DNA of 56,776 nt from Akkermansiaceae bacterium (GCA_025457665.1 JALOTY010000017.1:1-56776); one strand, 5' to 3'. Counted from the first letter of the stretch, positions 38,519 through 48,581 are shown. The notes: a model not told the origin generated them from the sequence alone. Translations and numbers: made by a program.

Positions 38519-38575
38519 TAAAAAGTGAAATTTTATCGAAATAGGGCTTGTCAGCATCGGGTTCGTGGGTAGTCT
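38519..38575 (+). promoter_or_regulatory. Promoter of the str/S10/spc ribosomal cluster with AT-rich UP-like element
   Basis: TTGTCA (38548-38553), 16-bp spacer, TAGTCT (38570-38575). An A/T-rich stretch (AAAAAGTGAAATTTTATCG and more, 38519-38543) directly precedes the -35, as in UP elements of strong ribosomal promoters. A leader of about 150 nt to rpsL follows. The gap 38422-38728 otherwise holds only the preceding terminator. Confidence 0.55.
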
Positions 38576-38728
38576 CGCCGCCCCCACAAGCAGTCCGCAA
38601 ACAAGGCCTGCTACCAGCAATCTCCAATCATTATCGGGTGCAGCACCGGAAAAAAGGCTCCTGCGAGGGAAATCTCGCCGGTGCTCGGTGCGCTCCAAAA
38701 GCAAACATCGAAACCCCGCAGGAATCCA

Positions 38729-39112
38729 ATGCCGACCATCAATCAGCTTGTCCGCAAGGGCCGTCAGGTGCCAGTCGAGAAATCGAAGTCACCGGCCATG
38801 ACGAATTGCCCGCAGCGCCGTGGCGTCTGCCTTCAGGTCATGACCCGGACGCCCAAGAAGCCAAACTCGGCTCTTCGGAAAGTCGCCAAAGTCCGTCTTA
38901 CCAACGGCTACGAAGTGATCGCCTACATCGGCGGCGAAGGCCACAACCTCCAGGAGCACTCGATCGTGCTCGTGCGTGGTGGCCGGGTGAAGGACCTTCC
39001 GGGCGTTCGCTATCACATCGTTCGTGGCGCTCTGGACACCCTCGGTGTCGACAAGCGCCGCCAAGGCCGCTCGAAATACGGTGCCAAGCGCCCGAAGGCC
39101 GACAAGAAGTAA
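38729..39112 (+). CDS. rpsL: 30S ribosomal protein S12
   Basis: 127 residues from ATG 38729. Begins [13 protein letters not shown] and contains the hallmark [39 protein letters not shown] and [16 protein letters not shown]12 lies at the decoding centre. Lys at the PKKPNS position is the usual streptomycin-sensitive form. First gene of the ribosomal cluster; GGAATCCA before the start is at best a weak ribosome site. Confidence 0.98.
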   Translation: MPTINQLVRKGRQVPVEKSKSPAMTNCPQRRGVCLQVMTRTPKKPNSALRKVAKVRLTNGYEVIAYIGGEGHNLQEHSIVLVRGGRVKDLPGVRYHIVRGALDTLGVDKRRQGRSKYGAKRPKADKK

Positions 39113-39141
39113 TTTCCTGAAACGTCCAACCTGATTTCATC

Positions 39142-39615
39142 ATGTCCCGCCGCAAGCGAGTTTTCACCAAGCCCGATCGTCGCGATTCCCGCTACGACAG
39201 CGCCCTCGTCGGTCACCTCATCTCGAAGGTGATGCGCGATGGCAAGCGTTCCCTGGCTGAGCGCATCGTCTACGCCGCCATCGAAAAAGCCAACGAAGGC
39301 GTTGACACCGTCGACCCTCTCGAAGTCGTCACCCGCGCCATCGAAAACGCGAAGCCTCGCGTTGAGGTCAAGAGCCGTCGCGTGGGTGGTGCCACCTACC
39401 AGGTGCCGCTTGAAGTCGCTCCTGACCGTTCGGAGTCCTTGGCTCTTCGCTGGATCGTCGGATACGCCCGCAACCGCAAGGGAACCCCGATGCACGTGGC
39501 CCTCGCCAACGAAATCAAGGACGCCGCGAACAACCAAGGCAGCTCCGTTCGGAAGCGCGACGACGTCCACAAGATGGCCCAGGCCAACCGCGCCTTCGCC
39601 CACTTCCGCTGGTAA
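39142..39615 (+). CDS. rpsG: 30S ribosomal protein S7
   Basis: 157 residues: [19 protein letters not shown] start, [19 protein letters not shown], and the C-terminal [15 protein letters not shown]7 nucleates the 30S head by binding the 3' domain of 16S rRNA and is the translational repressor of the str operon in E. coli. Starts 29 bp after rpsL, before fusA, in the normal str order. Confidence 0.98.
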   Translation: MSRRKRVFTKPDRRDSRYDSALVGHLISKVMRDGKRSLAERIVYAAIEKANEGVDTVDPLEVVTRAIENAKPRVEVKSRRVGGATYQVPLEVAPDRSESLALRWIVGYARNRKGTPMHVALANEIKDAANNQGSSVRKRDDVHKMAQANRAFAHFRW

Positions 39616-39651
39616 ACGAGACGATCCTGACTTTGTCCTGAACCCCATCCG

Positions 39652-41793
39652 ATGAATCCCGCCGTCAATAGTCCTGATCGCCCGTTTCCGCTTGAGCGGA
39701 CTCGGAACATCGGGATTGCGGCGCACATTGATGCCGGCAAGACCACGCTGACCGAGCGCATCCTGTTTTACACCGGGATGATCCACAAAATCGGCGAGGT
39801 TCACGACGGTGCCGCGACGACCGATTGGATGGAACAGGAGCGCGAGCGTGGCATCACCATCACCTCCGCCGCCGTCACCGCCGACTGGTGGCAACGGGAG
39901 GAAGAAGGGGTGCACAAACTCTACACCGGTATCAAACACCGGGTGAACATCATCGACACGCCCGGTCACGTCGATTTCACCGCCGAGGTCGAGCGTTCTC
40001 TCCGGGTTCTCGATGGCGCAATTGTCGTCTTCTGCGGGGTCGCGGGCGTCCAACCCCAGACCGAAACCGTTTGGCGCCAAGCCAACAAATACAAGGTCCC
40101 CCGCATCGTCTTCGTCAACAAGATGGACCGTGTCGGCGCCAACTTCGACAACGTCGTTGCCGAGATCCGCAGCAAGCTGGGCGTCGTTCCGGTGCCAGTC
40201 CTCATCCCGATCGGGTCCGAGGAAAATCTCCGGGGGCAAATCGATGTGATCAACCGCAAGGCGGTGGTTTACTCCGATAACGAAGCACTCGGCTCCACTT
40301 ACGAGGTGGTTGATCTGGATGCCGATCAATCCAAAGTCGCTCAGGCTGCTTACGACGAACTTGTTTCCGCCCTTGCCGATCACGACGAGCAGCTTGGCGA
40401 GAAGTTTCTCCTCGAAGAGGAAATCACCCGTGACGACGTCAAACAGGCTCTTCGGCGCTGCACGATTTCCAACAAACTGATCCCTGTTGCCGGGGGCTCA
40501 GCTTTCAAAAACAAAGGTGTCCAGTATCTCTTGGATGCCGTGGTGGATTACCTCCCCGGACCTCTCGATATCCCGGCTGCTGTGGGCATGGATCCCGAGG
40601 ATGAATCCAAGGAGATCGAAGTGGTCACCTCCGACAACGGCAAATTCTGTTCGCTCGCATTCAAACTCTGGGCAGACAAATTCGTCGGCAAACTCGTTTT
40701 CTTCCGCGTTTATTCCGGCATGGTTCGCAAGGGTGATACGATCACCAATCCGCGAACCGGGAAATCCGAGCGCGTCGGACGCCTGATCCAGATCCAATCC
40801 GACGAACACAAGGACATTGATGTCTGCTACGCTGGTGACATCGCCGCCATGGTTGGGCTGAAAAACGTTCAAACCGGTGACACCTTGGCTGCACCTGGAT
40901 TTGAAGTGGTGCTTGAACCCCCGAGTTTCCCTGAGCCCGTCATCTCCATGGCGGTCGAACCGAAGACCAAGGCCGACCAGGAAAAACTTGCCAACGCCCT
41001 CGTGCGTCTTTCGGAGGAGGATCCGACCTTCGTCGTGAAAACCGACGAGGAGACCGGACAAACCATCATCTCCGGAATGGGTGAACTCCACCTTGAGATC
41101 ATCGTCGATCGGCTCCGCCGCGAGTTCAAGGTCGAGGCCAACACCGGCGCGCCTCAGATCGCTTATCGCGAAACCATCACTGCCGCCGCTGATGGCGAAG
41201 GCAAGTTGGTCAAACAATCCGGTGGCCGAGGTCAATACGGACATGTCCGCCTCCGCATGCGCCCGAACGAAAAGGGCAAGGGCCTGACCATCGAAAATCT
41301 CATCGTCGGTGGGGAGATTCCCAAGGAATATCACAACGCCGTTTTCAAAGGAGTCCAACAAGCCATGAGCAATGGTATCGTCGCCGGATACCCGGTGGTC
41401 GATGTCCACGTTGACATCCTCGGGGGTTCCTTCCACGAAGTTGATTCCAACGAGAACGCCTTCACCATGGCCGCCATTTTTGCGGTCCGTGACGGCTTCA
41501 AGAAAGCCGCGGCCATTCTCCTCGAGCCCATCATGGGCGTCGAAGTCTCCACGCCTGATGACTATCAAGGCGATGTCATGGGTGACCTTTCCCGCCGTCG
41601 CGGCCAAATCGGCCAAATGGAATCGAAGGGCACCCTTGCTGTCATCCATGCCGCCGTTCCCCTCAAGGAAATGTTCGGCTACTCGACCGCCGTGCGCACC
41701 CTTTCCTCCGGCCGGGCCTCCTACTCCATGACGCCCTCCCATTTCGAACAGGTTCCCCAGAATATCGTCGACGAGATCATCAACGACCGCTGA
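39652..41793 (+). CDS. fusA: Translation elongation factor G
   Basis: 713 residues. GTPase motifs [19 protein letters not shown] (G1), [17 protein letters not shown] (G2), DTPGHVDF (G3) and [10 protein letters not shown] (G4) are all intact. Domain IV/V signatures [13 protein letters not shown] and [17 protein letters not shown] follow. EF-G drives translocation and, with RRF, ribosome recycling. tuf does not follow it as in E. coli; rpsJ comes next after 43 bp. Confidence 0.98.
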   Translation: MNPAVNSPDRPFPLERTRNIGIAAHIDAGKTTLTERILFYTGMIHKIGEVHDGAATTDWMEQERERGITITSAAVTADWWQREEEGVHKLYTGIKHRVNIIDTPGHVDFTAEVERSLRVLDGAIVVFCGVAGVQPQTETVWRQANKYKVPRIVFVNKMDRVGANFDNVVAEIRSKLGVVPVPVLIPIGSEENLRGQIDVINRKAVVYSDNEALGSTYEVVDLDADQSKVAQAAYDELVSALADHDEQLGEKFLLEEEITRDDVKQALRRCTISNKLIPVAGGSAFKNKGVQYLLDAVVDYLPGPLDIPAAVGMDPEDESKEIEVVTSDNGKFCSLAFKLWADKFVGKLVFFRVYSGMVRKGDTITNPRTGKSERVGRLIQIQSDEHKDIDVCYAGDIAAMVGLKNVQTGDTLAAPGFEVVLEPPSFPEPVISMAVEPKTKADQEKLANALVRLSEEDPTFVVKTDEETGQTIISGMGELHLEIIVDRLRREFKVEANTGAPQIAYRETITAAADGEGKLVKQSGGRGQYGHVRLRMRPNEKGKGLTIENLIVGGEIPKEYHNAVFKGVQQAMSNGIVAGYPVVDVHVDILGGSFHEVDSNENAFTMAAIFAVRDGFKKAAAILLEPIMGVEVSTPDDYQGDVMGDLSRRRGQIGQMESKGTLAVIHAAVPLKEMFGYSTAVRTLSSGRASYSMTPSHFEQVPQNIVDEIINDR

Positions 41794-41836
41794 TCCCCAA
41801 CATCCTCAATCCATCAACCGCCACCGTTCCGACACC

Positions 41837-42145
41837 ATGGAAAACCAGAAGATCCGCATCCGCCTCCGGGCTTTCGATCATCGCGCCATCGATCGTTCCG
41901 CTCAAGAGATCGTCGAGACCGCCAAACGCACCGGCGCCAAAGTGGCAGGACCCATTCCGCTTCCGACCCGCATCGAAAAGTTCTCGGTCAACCGTTCGGT
42001 TCACGTGAACAAGAAGTCGGCTGAGCAGTTCGAAATCCGCACCCACAAGCGCGTCCTCGACATCGTCGATCCCACCTCGCGCACCGTCGATGAGCTGAAG
42101 AAGCTCAACCTGCCCGCCGGTGTCGACATCGCCATCCGCATCTGA
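41837..42145 (+). CDS. rpsJ: 30S ribosomal protein S10
   Basis: 102 residues: [40 protein letters not shown] and the C-terminal [12 protein letters not shown]10 binds in the 30S head and doubles as NusE in antitermination. Starts the S10 part of the cluster. Confidence 0.98.
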   Translation: MENQKIRIRLRAFDHRAIDRSAQEIVETAKRTGAKVAGPIPLPTRIEKFSVNRSVHVNKKSAEQFEIRTHKRVLDIVDPTSRTVDELKKLNLPAGVDIAIRI

Positions 42146-42203
42146 CCCGTTGCCAGGCAACGTTCCAGCAATCCTCATTTCGCAACTCCATCATTCTTCA
42201 GCC

Positions 42204-42839
42204 ATGTCCCTCGGACTCATTGGAAAAAAACTCGGCATGACCCGCCTGTTCGATGAACAGACGCAGTCCATGATTCCCGTCACCGTCATCGAAGTCGGCG
42301 GCAACCAGATCGTTCAAACCAAGACCGTCGAGAAGGATGGCTACAGTGCGGTTCAGGTTGGCTACGGCGACAAGAAGGAATTCCGCGTCGGCAAGCCGGC
42401 TCTGGGTCACTTCAAAAAGCACGGTGCCACGCCGAAATACAAGGTTCAGGAGTTCCGCTTTGTCGAAGGTGAGCAAGCCCCGACCGAGCACCCCGGCCTC
42501 GAGCTGTTCCAGGCTGGCCAGTGGATCGACGTCATCGGCACCACCAAGGGCCGTGGCTTCCAAGGTGCGGTCCGTCGTCACGGATTCGGTGGTCTCCGCA
42601 TGACCCACGGTTCGATGATGCACCGCCGGACTGGCGCCATCGGTTGTCGCTCCACTCCGGGTCGCGTCTGGAAGAACCAGAAGATGCCCGGACACATGGG
42701 CACCGACCGCCGCACCGTCCAGAATCTCAAAGTCGTTGCCGTTCGTCCGGAAGACAACGTGATTCTCGTTTCCGGTGCCGTTCCCGGTCACAAGGGAGCT
42801 TTCGTCACCGTCCGTCCCGCCAAGAAGAAATCTGCCTGA
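42204..42839 (+). CDS. rplC: 50S ribosomal protein L3
   Basis: 211 residues from ATG 42204. SLGLIGKKLGMTRLFDE at the start, TTKGRGFQGAVRRHGFGG in the middle and the peptidyl-transferase-proximal GSMMHRRTGAIGCRSTPGRV. L3 is an early assembly protein reaching toward the catalytic centre. The initiation region (TTCTTCAGCC) has no Shine-Dalgarno. Confidence 0.97.
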   Translation: MSLGLIGKKLGMTRLFDEQTQSMIPVTVIEVGGNQIVQTKTVEKDGYSAVQVGYGDKKEFRVGKPALGHFKKHGATPKYKVQEFRFVEGEQAPTEHPGLELFQAGQWIDVIGTTKGRGFQGAVRRHGFGGLRMTHGSMMHRRTGAIGCRSTPGRVWKNQKMPGHMGTDRRTVQNLKVVAVRPEDNVILVSGAVPGHKGAFVTVRPAKKKSA

Positions 42840-42869
42840 ACTCCACGGCGCAACCCACTCTGATTGACC

Positions 42870-43478
42870 ATGTCTGCAAAAGTTTTCACCGCTGACGACG
42901 CCAAGGCCGCCAAGATTACCCTCGCCGCAGAAGGCAAGGGCTCCCAGGCCGTCCACGATCTCGTCACCGCCTACCGCGCCAACCGCCGCACCGGCTCCGC
43001 CTGCACCAAGACCCGTGGCGAAGTCAGCGGCAACAACAAGAAGATCTACCGCCAGAAGGGCACGGGCAACGCCCGTCACGGCGACAAGCGCGCTCCGATC
43101 TTCGTCGGTGGCGGCGTGGTCTTCGGTCCGCGTCCCCGCGACTATTCGAAGAAGGTGACCAAGAACACCCGCCGCCTTGCGCTGCGCCGCGTTCTTGCCG
43201 ACATCATCGCCGGTGGTTCGCTCAAGACCCTGCCGACTTTCGCGGTCGCCGATGGTCGCACCAAGTCCTTCATCGCTGCCGTTTCCGCGGTCGCCGAAGC
43301 CAAGAAGGTCCTCATCGTCGCCAAGGGCTTCGATGAAAAGACCTACCTTGCCGCCCGCAACGTCGGCTGGGCCCAGCTTGTCACTGTCGATAGCGTCAAC
43401 GTCGAGGAGCTTCTCCACGCCAACACCGTCCTCCTCGTCGAGGATGCGCTGGAAACCCTTGCCGCCCGCACTGCCTGA
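42870..43478 (+). CDS. rplD: 50S ribosomal protein L4
   Basis: 202 residues from ATG 42870. Central rRNA-binding loop KTRGEVSGNNKKIYRQKGTG and KRAPIFVGGGVVFGPRPRDY match L4. L4 lines the exit tunnel and in gamma-proteobacteria represses its own operon. Normal position between L3 and L23. Confidence 0.97.
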   Translation: MSAKVFTADDAKAAKITLAAEGKGSQAVHDLVTAYRANRRTGSACTKTRGEVSGNNKKIYRQKGTGNARHGDKRAPIFVGGGVVFGPRPRDYSKKVTKNTRRLALRRVLADIIAGGSLKTLPTFAVADGRTKSFIAAVSAVAEAKKVLIVAKGFDEKTYLAARNVGWAQLVTVDSVNVEELLHANTVLLVEDALETLAARTA

Positions 43479-43500
43479 AGACCATTCGCCGAAACGCGCC

Positions 43501-43785
43501 ATGAAAGATCTTTACCAAGTCATCAAGAAAGTCCGCATCTCGGAAAAGGCCACGATGCTCAATGAGCTCAACAACGAGGTCGTGCTCGAAGTGGACCGCC
43601 GCGCCAACAAACTCGAGATCAAACAAGCCGTCGAAACCATCCTCGGCAAGAAGGTCTCCGCAGTCCGCACCCTCAACCAGGCAGGCAAGCTCAAGCGTCA
43701 GCGTCGTGCCGACGCCGGCCGCACCGCCCACTGGAAGAAGGCCATCGTCCGCCTCAAAGAGGGCGAGAACCTCGATCTCGTCTAA
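43501..43785 (+). CDS. rplW: 50S ribosomal protein L23
   Basis: 94 residues: KDLYQVIKKVRISEKATMLN, VLEVDRRANKLEIKQAVETI and LGKKVSAVRTLN. L23 sits at the tunnel exit and docks trigger factor, SRP and SecY. Its start (CGCGCC before ATG) has no ribosome-binding site. Confidence 0.97.
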   Translation: MKDLYQVIKKVRISEKATMLNELNNEVVLEVDRRANKLEIKQAVETILGKKVSAVRTLNQAGKLKRQRRADAGRTAHWKKAIVRLKEGENLDLV

Positions 43786-43833
43786 TCCCCGAACCTTTCA
43801 CCCGCTCTAACCAGCGCAACCCTCGAACGAGCC

Positions 43834-44682
43834 ATGTCTCTCAAGGAGTTCAAACCCCACACGCCACCGCAACGCTACAAGGTGCTTCCGGCCTTCGACG
43901 AAGTCACCAAGAAGTCCCCGGAGAAGTCGCTGCTCACCCCGCTGAAAAAGTCGGGTGGCCGCAACAACACCGGACGCATCACCACCCGCCACATTGGCGG
44001 TGGCCACAAGCGCCACTACCGCCTTGTCGACTTCAAGCGCGGCAAAATGGACATGCCCGCAGAGGTGGTCGGCATCGAATACGATCCGAACCGCACCTGC
44101 CGCATCGCCCTGATCCGCTACGAAGACGGCACCAAGAGCTACATCCTCGCCCCCGTGGGTCTCGAGGTTGGTGCCAAGGTCGTCGCCGGTGAGCAGGCCG
44201 CTCCCAAGGTCGGCAATGCCATGCCCTTGGCCAAGGTCCCGCTGGGCACCGCGATCCACAACATCGAACTGATCCCCGGCACCGGTGGCAAAGTCGCCCG
44301 CGCCGCAGGTCAGCAGGCGATCCTGTCCAACCGCGAAGGCGAATGGGCTCTCGTCAAAATGCCTTCCGGTGAGATTCGCCGCTTCAATTCCCGTTGCTTC
44401 TGCACCATCGGCCAGGTCGGCAACCGCGACCACATGAACGAAGTCTCCGGCAAGGCTGGCCGCACCCGCTGGCAGGGCGTCCGCCCGACCGTCCGCGGCA
44501 TGTGTATGAACCCTGTCGATCACCCCAACGGTGGTGGTGAGGGTAAGTCGAAGTCCGGTGGTGGTCGTCAACACCTCCTCAGCCCTTGGGGTCACGCCAA
44601 GGGTGAAAAGACCCGCAAGCCGAAGAAGCCGACCAGCACCTTCATCGTTGAACGCCGCAAGAGCAAGAAGCGCTCCGCATAA
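43834..44682 (+). CDS. rplB: 50S ribosomal protein L2
   Basis: 282 residues. [24 protein letters not shown] N-terminal segment, [19 protein letters not shown], and the strongly conserved C-terminal [20 protein letters not shown] with [14 protein letters not shown]. The conserved His in [12 protein letters not shown] is needed for peptidyl transfer. Confidence 0.98.
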   Translation: MSLKEFKPHTPPQRYKVLPAFDEVTKKSPEKSLLTPLKKSGGRNNTGRITTRHIGGGHKRHYRLVDFKRGKMDMPAEVVGIEYDPNRTCRIALIRYEDGTKSYILAPVGLEVGAKVVAGEQAAPKVGNAMPLAKVPLGTAIHNIELIPGTGGKVARAAGQQAILSNREGEWALVKMPSGEIRRFNSRCFCTIGQVGNRDHMNEVSGKAGRTRWQGVRPTVRGMCMNPVDHPNGGGEGKSKSGGGRQHLLSPWGHAKGEKTRKPKKPTSTFIVERRKSKKRSA

Positions 44683-44701
44683 TCCCTAGATCCTTCATCC
44701 C

Positions 44702-44971
44702 ATGCCACGTTCCCTCAAGAAAGGCCCATTCGTTGATCAAAAGCTCCTTGCCAAGATCGACGTTGCCGCGGCCGCCAGCGACAAGAAGCCCATCAAGACA
44801 TGGAGCCGCAAGTCCATGATCACTCCGGATTTCGTCGGTCTCAATTTCGCCGTGCACAACGGCAAGACCTTCGTCCCGGTGTATGTCACCGAAAACATGG
44901 TCGGTCACAAGTTGGGTGAATTCGCCCCGACCCGCCTGTTCCGTGCCCACGGTGGTATCGGTAAGAAATAA
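44702..44971 (+). CDS. rpsS: 30S ribosomal protein S19
   Basis: 89 residues: [40 protein letters not shown] and [20 protein letters not shown]19 with S13 forms the A-site side of the 30S head. The next gene is not rplV as expected but an unrelated exported protein 27 bp downstream. Confidence 0.98.
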   Translation: MPRSLKKGPFVDQKLLAKIDVAAAASDKKPIKTWSRKSMITPDFVGLNFAVHNGKTFVPVYVTENMVGHKLGEFAPTRLFRAHGGIGKK

Positions 44972-44998
44972 TCCGTCAGCCCACTGCCACTTCCTCCG

Positions 44999-45712
44999 AT
45001 GTTTTCCATCCGCCAGCTTCCCCTTCTCGCTGCTGCCCTCGGGCTGCCGCTGGGGTCGCTTGCGGCCCAGTCGGCGGAAAGCCAGCAGTTGCAAGGGGTG
45101 GTCGCCGAGCTCCAGGCCCGCATCAAGGTCCTGGAGCAGGGGATCGCTGCCGCCAACCGGGCCGAGAAGGATGCTTCCGAGCAACTCGCCGCCGCCCGGG
45201 AGCGTCTCGAGGCACTCGGCGCAAGCCAGCTCGGGGCAGGGGACGAGCGATTGCTGCAGGCCATCGCCGATCTCCAGGTCCAGTCGGAAAGAAATGCCGC
45301 GTTGGAAGCCAGCGCCGTGAATCTGTCCGCATCGATCACCCAATACCTGCGACAAGCCGTCGCTTCCGACCCGGAAGCACGTCTCCGTGTCGAAACCGCC
45401 ATGAGGGAGCTTGACGAAGTCCTCGGACTAAGCCACAAGCCCGCCCCCGCTGCTCAGGGGACAAGTGGAACGGCCACCCGTGCCACCGTCATGAGCATCG
45501 ATTCCGACAGCGGCCTTCTCGTCTTCAACATCGGCGAAAGGCAGCAGGCGCGAATCGGAACCACCTACACCCTCCTCCGGGGGGACCAGCCTTACGGCTC
45601 CGCCATCATTGCCGACGTTCGCTCGGCCGTCAGCGGTGCCTTCGTCGAAACTCTGGACGCGAACAGCGGTCCAGTGCGCATCGGCGATACTGCCATTCTC
45701 GAAACCGAATAA
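44999..45712 (+). CDS. Exported coiled-coil protein inserted in the S10 operon
   Basis: 237 residues. A signal peptide (FSIRQLPLLAAALGLPLGSLAA) is followed by a heptad-rich coiled coil (residues about 27-110, e.g. LQGVVAELQARIKVLEQGI). The C-terminal beta domain (155-237) contains ATVMSIDSDSGLLVFNIGE, TYTLLRGDQPYGSAIIADVR and a final GDTAILETE. That part resembles the SH3-like C-terminal domain found in FlgT-type and related envelope proteins, but the match is weak. The gene is tightly placed between rpsS (27 bp) and rplV (36 bp) on the same strand, so it should be translated with the ribosomal proteins. Function unknown; it is not a ribosomal protein. Confidence 0.85.
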   Translation: MFSIRQLPLLAAALGLPLGSLAAQSAESQQLQGVVAELQARIKVLEQGIAAANRAEKDASEQLAAARERLEALGASQLGAGDERLLQAIADLQVQSERNAALEASAVNLSASITQYLRQAVASDPEARLRVETAMRELDEVLGLSHKPAPAAQGTSGTATRATVMSIDSDSGLLVFNIGERQQARIGTTYTLLRGDQPYGSAIIADVRSAVSGAFVETLDANSGPVRIGDTAILETE

Positions 45713-45748
45713 TTACCGACCCCGACAACCCCTTCAACGCCCACTCCG

Positions 45749-46135
45749 ATGGAAGTCAAGAGCACCACCAAATTCGTTCGCGTCTCGCCCCAGAAGGCCC
45801 GTGACGTCGCCCGGGAAATCCAGGGTCTGCCGGTTTCCGCCGCCCTCGATATCCTGGCGTTTACGCCAAAGAAGGCCGCATTCCTCATCAACAAAACCCT
45901 CAAGACCGCGATCGCCGACGCTGAGAACAACTTCTCGCTGAATGCCGACGACCTCGTGATCAAAGAGGCGGTCATCGGTGCCGGTCCGACGATCAAGCGC
46001 TTCCAACCCCGTGCCCGTGGCTCCGCCGGTGGCATCATCAAGCGCACCAGCCACATTTTCATCACCCTCACCGAAGCACCTGAAACCGCGCCCAAGAAAA
46101 AGCCGGTTCACGTCTCCGCCAAAGCCGAAGCCTGA
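45749..46135 (+). CDS. rplV: 50S ribosomal protein L22
   Basis: 128 residues: TTKFVRVSPQKARDVAREIQ at the start and the tunnel-loop RFQPRARGSAGGIIKRTSHI near residue 90-108. Slightly longer than usual because of a Lys/Pro/Ala-rich tail (ETAPKKKPVHVSAKAEA). L22 forms the constriction of the exit tunnel with L4. Confidence 0.97.
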   Translation: MEVKSTTKFVRVSPQKARDVAREIQGLPVSAALDILAFTPKKAAFLINKTLKTAIADAENNFSLNADDLVIKEAVIGAGPTIKRFQPRARGSAGGIIKRTSHIFITLTEAPETAPKKKPVHVSAKAEA

Positions 46136-46165
46136 TCCCGCCAACCTTCCCAACGCCACTCTACT

Positions 46166-46903
46166 ATGGGCCAGAAAGTCAACCCCATCGGATTCCGCCT
46201 CGCCGTCAGCAAAGACTGGCGCTCGAAATGGTTCGCCGCCGGCAAGGATTATGCCGACAAGCTCCACGAAGACCTCAAGATCCGTCAGTATCTGAAGGAG
46301 CGTCTCCAGTTCGCCGCCCTTTCCCGCGTCGTGATCGAGCGCGCCTGGGCCAGTGTCCGCGTCACCCTCCACACGTCCCGCCCCGGCCTCATCATCGGCC
46401 GCAAAGGTTCGGAGATCGAGCGCATGACCTCGGATCTCTCCAAGATCTGCAATGGTGCCAACGTGAAGATCGACATCGTCGAAATCCGCAAGCCTGAGCT
46501 TGATGCGCAGCTCGTTGCCGAGCAGGTCGCGGTTCAGCTTGAACGCCGGATCTCCTTCCGCCGTGCCATGAAGCGCGCCGTGCAAACGACCATGGACTTC
46601 GGTGCCGATGGCATTCGGATCCGCTGCGCCGGCCGTCTCGGTGGTGCCGATATTGCCCGTGCCGAATGGTATCGCGAAGGCAAGGTGCCGCTTCAAACCC
46701 TGCGTGTTCCTCTCGATTACGGCTTCGCCGAAGCCCGCACTGTTTACGGCGTCATCGGCGTCAAGTGCTGGGTCAACAAGAAGGAAGAAGCCGAACGCGC
46801 GCCCTCCGGAAACGGTGGTGGCGAACGCCGCGAGCGCGATCGTGACCGCGAGCAACGCGGACCACGCCGCCCGCGCAACAATGCCCCCGCTCCTCAAGCC
46901 TGA
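46166..46903 (+). CDS. rpsC: 30S ribosomal protein S3
   Basis: 245 residues: MGQKVNPIGFRLAVSKDWRS start, KH domain with TSRPGLIIGRKGSEIERM, and the C-terminal domain GRLGGADIARAEWYREGKVP. It ends in an Arg-rich disordered tail (RRERDRDREQRGPRRPRNN). S3 lines the mRNA entry channel. Confidence 0.98.
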   Translation: MGQKVNPIGFRLAVSKDWRSKWFAAGKDYADKLHEDLKIRQYLKERLQFAALSRVVIERAWASVRVTLHTSRPGLIIGRKGSEIERMTSDLSKICNGANVKIDIVEIRKPELDAQLVAEQVAVQLERRISFRRAMKRAVQTTMDFGADGIRIRCAGRLGGADIARAEWYREGKVPLQTLRVPLDYGFAEARTVYGVIGVKCWVNKKEEAERAPSGNGGGERRERDRDREQRGPRRPRNNAPAPQA

Positions 46904-46954
46904 GCCCCTGTTTTATCTCAATTTAACCTTAAACGAATTTAGGAGGATCCCGTC
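46904..46954 (+). promoter_or_regulatory. AT-rich rpsC-rplP gap with the cluster's only consensus Shine-Dalgarno
   Basis: The gap is strongly A/T-rich (TGTTTTATCTCAATTTAACC, then TTAAACGAATTT) and ends in AGGAGG at 46941-46946, 8 nt before the rplP ATG. Every other gene of this cluster lacks such a site. The A/T stretch might hold an internal promoter, but no convincing -35/-10 pair is seen. Confidence 0.6.
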
Positions 46955-47374
46955 ATGCCTTTGATGCCCAAACGCACGAAGTTCCGGAAGTCGCACCGCG
47001 GCTCCCGCTCTGGCAACGCCCAGCGCGGCACCACCGTCGCCTTCGGTGACTTCGGCCTGCAATGCCTCGGCCGCGCCTGGATGACCAACCGTCAGATCGA
47101 AGCCTGCCGTATCGCCATCAACCGCTTCCTGAAACGGAAGGGCAAAGTGTGGATCCGGATCTTCCCACACAAGTCCATCACCGCCCGTCCACCCGAAACC
47201 CGGATGGGTAAAGGCAAGGGCGCTGTCGAAGCGTGGGTTGCCGTGGTTCGCCCGGGCAACATGCTCTTCGAAGTCGCCGGTGTCACCGAGTCCCAGGCCC
47301 GCGAAGCCATGCGTCTCGCCTCCTACAAGCTCGGTGTTCCCACCCGTTTCGTCGTCCGCAACCCGCACTCCTGA
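46955..47374 (+). CDS. rplP: 50S ribosomal protein L16
   Basis: 139 residues: [19 protein letters not shown] start (here [16 protein letters not shown]), [20 protein letters not shown], and [20 protein letters not shown] with the tRNA-contacting loop. L16 helps position the A-site tRNA. ATG 46964 is an alternative internal start, but the AGGAGG spacing favours 46955. Confidence 0.97.
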   Translation: MPLMPKRTKFRKSHRGSRSGNAQRGTTVAFGDFGLQCLGRAWMTNRQIEACRIAINRFLKRKGKVWIRIFPHKSITARPPETRMGKGKGAVEAWVAVVRPGNMLFEVAGVTESQAREAMRLASYKLGVPTRFVVRNPHS

Positions 47375-47382
47375 TTCCCGCC

Positions 47383-47580
47383 ATGGCCAAGACCAAGACC
47401 AACCCCTTCGCCGAACTCACGCCCGCCGAACTCGAGGCCAAGATCCGCGAACTCAAGGAAGAGGGTTTCGCCCTCCGCCTCCAGCAGGCCACCGGCCAGC
47501 TCGAGAATACCTCCCGCATCCGCACGGTCCGCCGCGACATCGCACGCGCCAAGACCTTCCTCACCGCCAAGAAGGCCTGA
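47383..47580 (+). CDS. rpmC: 50S ribosomal protein L29
   Basis: 65 residues: [20 protein letters not shown] and [24 protein letters not shown] helices, then [15 protein letters not shown]29 is a two-helix hairpin near the tunnel exit. It starts 8 bp after rplP. Confidence 0.95.
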   Translation: MAKTKTNPFAELTPAELEAKIRELKEEGFALRLQQATGQLENTSRIRTVRRDIARAKTFLTAKKA

Positions 47581-47606
47581 CCTCACAACACCAAGATCTC
47601 CACTCC

Positions 47607-47876
47607 ATGAGCGAGACCCAACAAGATTCCCGCCCGCACCTGCGCAAGACCCGCGTCGGCTTTGTGGTTTCCGACAAGATGGACAAGACCATCGTCGTCG
47701 AACACGTCGCCCGCGTCCCGCACCCGAAGTTCAACAAAATCGTCAAGCGCTCCAAGAAGTACTACGTGCATGACGAAGAGGGTGTTGCCAAGATCGGCGA
47801 CAAGGTCCGCATCGTCGAGACCCGCCCGATGTCCAAAACCAAGCGCTGGAAGGTCGAGGAAGTCCTCACCCACTGA
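47607..47876 (+). CDS. rpsQ: 30S ribosomal protein S17
   Basis: 89 residues from ATG 47607: [40 protein letters not shown] and [20 protein letters not shown], the standard S17 OB fold. Preceded and followed by normal neighbours. Confidence 0.97.
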   Translation: MSETQQDSRPHLRKTRVGFVVSDKMDKTIVVEHVARVPHPKFNKIVKRSKKYYVHDEEGVAKIGDKVRIVETRPMSKTKRWKVEEVLTH

Positions 47877-47890
47877 TCTTCCCTCCCTTC

Positions 47891-47908
47891 GGACCGCCTC
47901 GGCGGTCC
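47891..47908 (+). other. Hairpin in the rpsQ-rplN gap
   Basis: GGACCGCC-tc-GGCGGTCC, a perfect 8-bp stem with a 2-nt loop, in a 65-bp gap. No T-run follows, so an RNA-processing or stability element is more likely than a terminator. Confidence 0.6.
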
Positions 47909-47941
47909 TCCCTACACGCTCAGATCCTACCCGATACTCTC

Positions 47942-48307
47942 ATGATCCAGATGGAATCCCTCGTCACGGTCGCCGATAACACCGGCGCCCGCTCCGCCAA
48001 GATGATCGGCGTGCTTGGCACCCGTTCCCGTGTCGCCCGTGTGGGTGACATCATCACCGCCCACATCCGCGATTCGATCCCCACCGCCTCTGTGAAAAAG
48101 GGCTCCGTGGTGAAGGCCGTGGTCGTGCGCACCGCCGCTCCCATCCGTCGTGCCGATGGTTCGGTGCTCCGCTTCGACAACAATGCCATCGTGGTCATCG
48201 ACAAGGACAACAACCCCAAAGGCACCCGTATCTTCGGACCCGTCGCCCGTGAACTCCGCGAAAAGCAGTTCATGAAGATCGTTTCCCTGGCTCCCGAGGT
48301 CCTCTGA
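47942..48307 (+). CDS. rplN: 50S ribosomal protein L14
   Basis: 121 residues: [60 protein letters not shown] and [15 protein letters not shown] highly conserved 50S protein that contacts S-subunit bridge B8. Confidence 0.98.
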   Translation: MIQMESLVTVADNTGARSAKMIGVLGTRSRVARVGDIITAHIRDSIPTASVKKGSVVKAVVVRTAAPIRRADGSVLRFDNNAIVVIDKDNNPKGTRIFGPVARELREKQFMKIVSLAPEVL

Positions 48308-48332
48308 ACCGCCAACCGACTCCCATCTCCTC

Positions 48333-48557
48333 ATGAAGACTCACGTGAAAAAGGGCGACGAAGTCGTCGTCATCTCCGGCAACGCCAAGGGCAAGACCGG
48401 CAAGGTCCTCGCCGTGAACGCCAGCAAGCAGCAGGTGATCGTCGAAGGCGCCCGCAGCATGACCAAGGCTGTCCGCCGTTCCGACAAGCACCCTGAAGGC
48501 GGTCTTATCCAACAGGATGGTCCGATCCACCTTTCCAACGTCAAGAAACTGGGCTGA
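48333..48557 (+). CDS. rplX: 50S ribosomal protein L24
   Basis: 74 residues: [20 protein letters not shown] (KOW motif) and [20 protein letters not shown], then [19 protein letters not shown]. Shorter than the about 100 residues common elsewhere, because the C-terminal extension is missing; the core fold is intact. L24 initiates 50S assembly. Confidence 0.95.
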   Translation: MKTHVKKGDEVVVISGNAKGKTGKVLAVNASKQQVIVEGARSMTKAVRRSDKHPEGGLIQQDGPIHLSNVKKLG

Positions 48558-48581
48558 TCTTCCCGCAAGGGAGACCCGCCC

